Below are positions 59,101-64,000 of a stretch of 64,000 nucleotides of DNA, piece after piece. The translations under genes were made by a program, and so were the position numbers. The first letter of the stretch is position 1. Every line of letters begins with the position of its first letter. The DNA is from Oscillospiraceae bacterium (GTDB lineage Bacteria > Bacillota > Clostridia > Oscillospirales > Oscillospiraceae). A model generated the notes under the pieces. That model was not told where the DNA came from. It did not search any database and saw nothing but the letters and a program-made list of their open reading frames with translations. The DNA is taken from NCBI GenBank assembly GCA_022846095.1, contig AP025583.1, positions 3,869,279-3,933,278 on the forward strand. The letters run 5' to 3'.

Positions 59101-62100
59101 ATGAACCGCAAACTTTTATCTCTGGCGCTGACCCTGGCGTTGGTGCTGGGGTTGGCCGCCCCGGCCTGGGCCGCCGAGCCGGATGAAAACGGCTTCACAA
59201 TCAAAAACGGCGTTTTGACCGCGTACAGCGGTGAGGGCGGGGAGATTACCATTCCAGACACAGTAACGAGTATTGGAGAAAATGTTTTTCAAGGGAACAG
59301 CGCAATAACTGCTGTTACTATTCCGAGCAGTGTAACATCAATTGGAGTTGGGGCATTTAATATTGCAGAAAATTTGACCTCTGTCACCTTTGCTGACGAA
59401 AGTAAACTCAGCACTATTGCTGCGCTTGCTTTTACAAGTACAAAACTTACGTCGGTGAAAATTCCAAAGTCAGTCATTTCGATTGCGGGTAATTCTTTCT
59501 CAAATATCCTTACATTGACCAGTATTTCAGTGGAAGATGGTAATACTGCTTATAAAGTGGCCGAAAATGTTCTCTTTACTGCCGACGGGACAAATATTGT
59601 AACTTATCCAGCGGGAAGAGCGGAGACCGAGTACACAGTCCCGGAAGGAGTAACCAGCTTAAGTGGACTTGCTTTTGAGGGAGCCAAAGTGACAAAAATC
59701 AACCTTCCTACTACGCTTAGCAGTGTAACAGGACAAGCCTTTGGGTATTATCTTACTGAAATTACAGTTGCCGAGGGAAATAGCAATTTCAAAGCGATAG
59801 ATGGTGTTTTATACAGCTACGATGGTTCTACTCTTATTGCCTATCCTTCAAAAAAAGCGGGTACAACATTTAGTATCTCTTCCAATACATCTCTAAGTGA
59901 TTACGCTTTTTACTATGCTACAAATCTTACTCAAATTTCATTGCCCAACACATTAAAAGAAATACCGGCCCATGCTTTTCATGGAGCCTCAAAGCTCGAA
60001 AATATAGCATTGCCAGATACCGTTACTGACATTAAAGAATTTGGTCTTGCGTATACAAAGGCGTTGACTACGATTGAACTTCCAAAAGGGCTGACTTCTA
60101 TTGGAAATAACGCTTTTTTCTACTCCGGAATTACATCCATTACCATCCCCTGTAATCCTACTATGGGTACCCAAGTATTTAATGGCTGTTCCGATGATTT
60201 AGTAGTTCACGCCCCCAAGGGCGGGAGCGTGGAGACCTACTGCACCACGAACAACATCAAGTTTGAGGAATACTCGGACTACGATGGCACGGACGCCATG
60301 GTGAGCGTGACCCAGGAGGACGGGACTTATGGCACCGAACTGGCGGACGCGGTGACCGCCGCGCAGCACACCGGCACCAACGGGGCCTGGACGGTCAAAT
60401 ATGTTGGTCGGGAAGGTACCGCCTACCCGGAGAGCGCAGCCAAGCCCACCCTGCCCGGTAAGTACACCGTCTCCGCCAGCTACGCAGACGACAAGTACAC
60501 CGGCTCCGCTACTGCCAACTTCGAGATCACCAAGAAACCCGTCACCGTGACGGCGGAGAACAAGAGCATGACCTACGGCGGAGCGCTGCCCGAGTTGACC
60601 TTCGCCGCCCCCTCTCTGGTGGGTGGAGATACCGCAGCCGACCTGGGCGTCTCCCTAACCACCGCCGCAGGGGTCAAGCCCGCCGTGGGCACTTATGACA
60701 TCACCGGCACGGCCAGCAGCACCAAGTACGACGTGACCGTGACCCCCGGCACTCTCACCGTGACCAAGGCCGCCGCGCCCGTGGTGGCTCCCCTGACCCG
60801 CAGCTATCTCGCCACCGAGGCCCACACCGGGGAGACGGTGGATGTGGCCGCCCTCCTGCCCGCTGACCGTGGAGAGGCCACCTTTGCCGTGGGTACCGTC
60901 ACCGACGTGAACAGCATTTTGGACGGCACTCCCACCCTGGAGGGCGGCACCCTCACCTTCTCCGTGAAAGCGGGTACGGCGGGCCAGACCGCCAATATCC
61001 CTGTGAACGTGACTGGCATGACCAACTACGAGGACGCCACCGTCACCGTCAACGTGGTTCTGGTGGACAAGAACGTGGTCACCGTCACCGGCGTGTCCAT
61101 CACCGGCAAGACCTATGACGGCAAGGTCGCGGCCCCTGCCGGTACCCCCGCCGCCGAGGGCTACATCGGCAACTTTGAATATCTCTATCAAGGCACCGGC
61201 GAAACCGCCTACACCAGCGCCGAGGCCCCCAAGAACGCCGGGACCTACACCCTCACCGTGAAGGTGCCGGACAGCGACCCAGCCACCATGGGGGCCACCG
61301 ACCCCATGTCGTTTACCATCGAAAAGGCGACCCTCACCGTCAAGCCCGCCGACAAGTCCATCTACGTGGGCGACGCCCTCCCAGCGGGATTTGAGCTTAC
61401 CTATACCGGCCTTGTGAACGGCGAGACCGTGGCCGTCCTCACCGTTACCGGCGCCCCGGAATTTGCCCTGAAGGACGGTGAGAACGCCCTGGAAAACAGC
61501 AGCAGCGCCGGGACCTATGCCATCCAGTGGACGAATAAGGACGCCGTGACCATTGAAGGGGCCAACTACGCCGTGACCAAGGCGGACGGTACCCTGACCA
61601 TCTCCACCAAGTCTAGCGGCGGTGGTGGCGGTTCGTCCTCCGGCGATTCCTCCTCCGGCGGTAATTCCAGTAAGCCCACCACCAACCCAGACGGGTCCAC
61701 GACCACCACCACGAAGAACCCGGACGGCTCCACCACCGCCGTGACCGAGAGCAAGGACGGCGGCAAGACCACCGAGACCACCACCAAGAGCGGCACCACC
61801 ATCACCGCCACCACCCCGGCGGACAGCTCCGCCGCCTCTACCGTCAGCACCACCGTCAAAGCCGAGGTGAAGGACGGGGCCGTAAAAGCGGAAGTCCCCG
61901 CCAAAGATGTGGACGCCCTGGTAAATGCAGTGAAGGACAGCAAGGCGGAGGTCATCACCATTACCCCCGCCGTGAAGGAGGGCACCGAGGCCACCGCCGC
62001 CACCGTGAGCTTGCCCGCCGAGGCCGTGACCAAGCTGGCCCAGGCCGCCGACATAGCCGTGGCTACCCCCGTGGGCACCGTGACCCTGCCCGCCGCCGCT

Positions 62101-62928
62101 CTGGCCGAGTTGGGCAGCGGTAAGGAGACGGTCAGTGTGACCCTGGAGGTCAAGACCGACGCCGGGGCCCCCACCTTCAACTTTGAACTGAAAACCGGGG
62201 ACAGGGCCGTGGAAACTGTCTCGGGCGGCGTGAAGGTCTCCCTGCCCGCAGAGCAGCCCACCCCCGGCACCGTGGCCGTGCTGGTGCTGCCTGACGGCAC
62301 CGAGCAAGTGATCCGCAAGTCCGCCGCCGGGGCCGACGGCGTGGCCGCCCTGCTGGACGGCTCCGCCACGGTGAAGCTGGTGGATAACGCCAAGACCTTC
62401 CCCGACGTGCCCGCCGAAAACTGGGCGGCGGACGCCGTAGCCTTTGCCACAGGGCACGACCTGTTCCAGGGGGTCAACGGCGACAGCTTTGCACCCGACA
62501 TGACCATGAACCGGGGCATGCTGGTCACCGTCCTGAACCGCCTGGAGGACGAGGCCAAGGGCGAGACCGCCGCCGACTTCACAGATGTGGCCGAGGGGGC
62601 CTACTATGCCGACGCCGTGGCCTGGGCCACGGAGTACGGAATTGTCACCGGCACCGGCGCGGGCTTCAACCCGGACGGGGAAATCACCCGTGAATCCCTG
62701 GCCGTCATGCTCTACCGCTATGCGGACGTGCTGGGCTATGACACCACCGGCACCGCCGCCACCGTGGGCGAGGGTGTGAGCGATTGGGCCGCCGACGCTA
62801 TGAGCTGGGCCGTCGGCTCCGGCCTCCTGCAAGGGGACGGCAACGGCGACTTGAATCCCACTGCCTCCGCTACCCGCGCCGAGACCGCCGCCATCTTGCA
62901 GCGGTTCGTGGAGGGGATGGTCAAATGA
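59101..62928 (+). CDS. Large SLH-anchored surface protein with BspA-type leucine-rich repeats
   Basis: This is a 1275-residue secreted cell-surface protein. A signal peptide ends after AAPAWA (about residue 25). Residues about 45-385 are BspA/LRR_5 repeats (pattern IPxxVTSIGxxAF, LxxIxLPxxL), often adhesins. Residues about 390-830 are MBG/YDG-type beta-sandwich domains (KPVTVTAENKSMTYGG, GKTYDGKVAAPAG). A Gly/Ser linker (about 838-860) and Thr-rich stretch (about 860-920) lead to three SLH modules (about 1095-1275), which tether it to cell-wall polymers. The LRR half is clearly more AT-rich than the rest. RBS GAGGTGG. It may be phase-variable through sites B and C (inference). Confidence 0.88.
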   Translation: MNRKLLSLALTLALVLGLAAPAWAAEPDENGFTIKNGVLTAYSGEGGEITIPDTVTSIGENVFQGNSAITAVTIPSSVTSIGVGAFNIAENLTSVTFADESKLSTIAALAFTSTKLTSVKIPKSVISIAGNSFSNILTLTSISVEDGNTAYKVAENVLFTADGTNIVTYPAGRAETEYTVPEGVTSLSGLAFEGAKVTKINLPTTLSSVTGQAFGYYLTEITVAEGNSNFKAIDGVLYSYDGSTLIAYPSKKAGTTFSISSNTSLSDYAFYYATNLTQISLPNTLKEIPAHAFHGASKLENIALPDTVTDIKEFGLAYTKALTTIELPKGLTSIGNNAFFYSGITSITIPCNPTMGTQVFNGCSDDLVVHAPKGGSVETYCTTNNIKFEEYSDYDGTDAMVSVTQEDGTYGTELADAVTAAQHTGTNGAWTVKYVGREGTAYPESAAKPTLPGKYTVSASYADDKYTGSATANFEITKKPVTVTAENKSMTYGGALPELTFAAPSLVGGDTAADLGVSLTTAAGVKPAVGTYDITGTASSTKYDVTVTPGTLTVTKAAAPVVAPLTRSYLATEAHTGETVDVAALLPADRGEATFAVGTVTDVNSILDGTPTLEGGTLTFSVKAGTAGQTANIPVNVTGMTNYEDATVTVNVVLVDKNVVTVTGVSITGKTYDGKVAAPAGTPAAEGYIGNFEYLYQGTGETAYTSAEAPKNAGTYTLTVKVPDSDPATMGATDPMSFTIEKATLTVKPADKSIYVGDALPAGFELTYTGLVNGETVAVLTVTGAPEFALKDGENALENSSSAGTYAIQWTNKDAVTIEGANYAVTKADGTLTISTKSSGGGGGSSSGDSSSGGNSSKPTTNPDGSTTTTTKNPDGSTTAVTESKDGGKTTETTTKSGTTITATTPADSSAASTVSTTVKAEVKDGAVKAEVPAKDVDALVNAVKDSKAEVITITPAVKEGTEATAATVSLPAEAVTKLAQAADIAVATPVGTVTLPAAALAELGSGKETVSVTLEVKTDAGAPTFNFELKTGDRAVETVSGGVKVSLPAEQPTPGTVAVLVLPDGTEQVIRKSAAGADGVAALLDGSATVKLVDNAKTFPDVPAENWAADAVAFATGHDLFQGVNGDSFAPDMTMNRGMLVTVLNRLEDEAKGETAADFTDVAEGAYYADAVAWATEYGIVTGTGAGFNPDGEITRESLAVMLYRYADVLGYDTTGTAATVGEGVSDWAADAMSWAVGSGLLQGDGNGDLNPTASATRAETAAILQRFVEGMVK

Positions 62929-63662
62929 GTGTGGAAGTCAACTTGATAGGGGCGTATAACTTCCGGCTGCTGGAAACCATTTTGAAGAGCCTCCACAAGT
63001 ATTGGGCGTTTACCTTGAATACGGAGGACTACGACGAGGTTTTCAGGCTTGGGAAGCAGGGCCTTCTTCTGCGGCCCACCGAAGAAGAACGGGCGCAGAT
63101 GGACTATGAAATTCCCCACAAGCTGGCACAGTGGAGCGGCATACCGCTTGATTTTCTATATGGGGAGCGTCAGATTATCACGGGAATCTACCTAGAGGCA
63201 GAACTTCCACCTCTGAACATAAAAGACTTCGACCACGATTCCCGCCGCTTGGACGACCGGGTATATGATATAATGAGCATACGGGAATTTGACGACCTGT
63301 GGGCGGACCCCCTGGGACTGGATGAATATATCAGTGATGACATTTTCGGTAGTGACGTCGTCGCGGAACACGGTATGGAAATGCTGCTGTCCGCCTTGGT
63401 ATTCCTGTTAAAGCGGAAAGAGCGGTCAGACGAGGCCCCATCGCTGGGCGAGGTCCCGTCATTGAGTGTTCGCCAAAACAGGCGATTCCAAGAATATGAC
63501 CCGCGCTTGCGAGCGTTGGCCGATATACTGATAAAAGCAACTGGGTGCCATTCCTCCGAAGCTGTCACAGAGGTTGGAAAACTGGAACAAGACTTGTCAA
63601 TCCTCCATTTTGGTAGGCCATTTGAAAAGCTGGTTTGCAAGCTGGCGACGGCAACGAGATAA
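62925..63662 (+). CDS. Uncharacterised protein coupled to the surface-protein gene
   Basis: I do not recognise this 245-residue protein. It has no signal peptide or membrane helix and is acidic. An N-terminal region (about 1-90) with VNLIGAYNFRLLETILKSLHKYW and EIPHKLAQWSGIPLDFLYGERQII may contain a helical DNA-binding-like segment (the phrase KLAQWSGIPLDFLYGE resembles a Cro/C1 HTH second half). The C-terminus (about 190-245) is helical. Its ATG overlaps the surface-protein stop by 4 bases, so both are translated from one mRNA. A strong terminator follows. Its role could be regulatory or accessory; this is a guess. Confidence 0.6.
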   Translation: MSVEVNLIGAYNFRLLETILKSLHKYWAFTLNTEDYDEVFRLGKQGLLLRPTEEERAQMDYEIPHKLAQWSGIPLDFLYGERQIITGIYLEAELPPLNIKDFDHDSRRLDDRVYDIMSIREFDDLWADPLGLDEYISDDIFGSDVVAEHGMEMLLSALVFLLKRKERSDEAPSLGEVPSLSVRQNRRFQEYDPRLRALADILIKATGCHSSEAVTEVGKLEQDLSILHFGRPFEKLVCKLATATR

Positions 63663-63703
63663 CAAAATAATGATAGAATGATTGAGAACATGTGAAAATC
63701 TGC

Positions 63704-63744
63704 AAGGCACGTCCCCACTTCCAAGTGGGGACGTGCCTTTTTTC
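63704..63744 (+). terminator. Rho-independent terminator
   Basis: A 17-bp perfect stem (63704-63720 with 63723-63739) is followed by a T run. It ends the surface-protein operon. Confidence 0.93.
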
Positions 63745-63887
63745 CTTGCCAAGTAGGTGCGATTCTATATGCGATAATGGCATTGTAAGCGGTGACGACA
63801 TCCAGCGCGACCATCCGAGCCATTCTCGGTGTCCGCCACCATTCCACTATCGGACAGCGCCAAACGGCGCGGAAAGGAATACTCAAC

Positions 63888-64000
63888 ATGAGCAAGCAGA
63901 TTTCGGGTCTGCCCCAGGAGGCAGTCTGCGGCAGTGCGCCGCCCATCGCGGTTGGTTGCAGCACCGCAAAGGTTTACAAGGACGGCGTACCCACCGGCGA
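63888..64000 (+). CDS. Start of an unidentified ORF running off the window
   Basis: An ATG at 63888 with AAAGGA upstream opens a frame to the window end (37 complete codons). The visible start is MSKQISGLPQEAVCGSAPPI, followed by a segment ending KVYKDGVPTG. The end resembles small proteins of conjugative elements that begin a VYKDGxPT segment, but this is a weak recollection. No identity is assigned. Confidence 0.4.
   Translation, partial: MSKQISGLPQEAVCGSAPPIAVGCSTAKVYKDGVPTG

Noticed and set aside
63188-63964. 258-codon minus-strand frame opposite the uncharacterised gene
   Set aside because: It crosses a strong plus-strand terminator and is opposite a gene with better coding signs and a coupled start.

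Overview
The window is GC-rich with AGGAGG-type ribosome-binding sites, lipoprotein signal peptides and Firmicutes-type regulators (RpiR, ROK, TetR). It also carries a minimal SufC/SufB pair and oxygen-sensitive enzymes (double-cubane reductase, 2-hydroxyacyl-CoA-dehydratase-type activase). This suggests a strictly anaerobic, high-GC gut Clostridia/Oscillospiraceae-type bacterium; no rRNA or marker gene is present to name it.

Layout. 1-5.4 kb is housekeeping: the end of a suf locus, a hotdog thioesterase, two small membrane proteins, release factor 3 (TTG start) and a HAD phosphatase. 5.6-14.1 kb is an RpiR regulator followed by a Dpp-type ABC importer operon ending in a creatininase-family amidohydrolase and an M42 aminopeptidase. 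14.2-23.9 kb holds a TetR regulator, a reverse-strand ketopantoate-reductase-like gene and a forward operon: two acetoacetate-decarboxylase-like proteins, a second ketopantoate-reductase-like protein, an aldehyde dehydrogenase, a phosphotriesterase-family hydrolase and two MFS transporters. 24.3-34.3 kb reads as one long transcription unit: MalY/PatB-type C-S lyase, a second Dpp-type importer, a double-cubane-cluster reductase with its activase, a DUF3343 putative S/Se carrier and a cysteine-desulfurase-like enzyme. 34.6-43.7 kb is a ROK-controlled cluster (PfkB kinase, SIS-domain deglycase/isomerase-like protein, SsuABC-type transporter, metallo-beta-lactamase fold protein, mutarotase-like protein, Gfo/Idh/MocA oxidoreductase).

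43.7-57.5 kb is a sialic-acid-type locus in two divergent arms. The reverse arm is a Dpp-type importer, a flavoprotein, two CE7 esterases and an oxidoreductase. The forward arm is an RpiR regulator, NanE, a YhcH/NanQ anomerase and NanA. A 13-base motif is repeated on both sides of the shared promoter region. NanA has lost its C-terminal end next to a decayed IS200-type element. From 57.5 kb onward the DNA looks accessory: IS remnant, serine recombinase with three related palindromic sites, a 1275-residue SLH-anchored surface protein with an AT-rich leucine-rich-repeat domain, an uncharacterised downstream protein, and an ORF running off the window.

The most interesting proposals are: (1) the 24.3-34.3 kb unit as a system importing a sulfur (or selenium) compound, cleaving it, and supplying sulfur to a double-cubane reductase; (2) a possible invertible terminator between recombinase sites upstream of the surface protein; (3) paired active/inactive enzyme paralogs (decarboxylase-like and CE7 esterase); and (4) hairpins placed directly after all four substrate-binding-protein genes.
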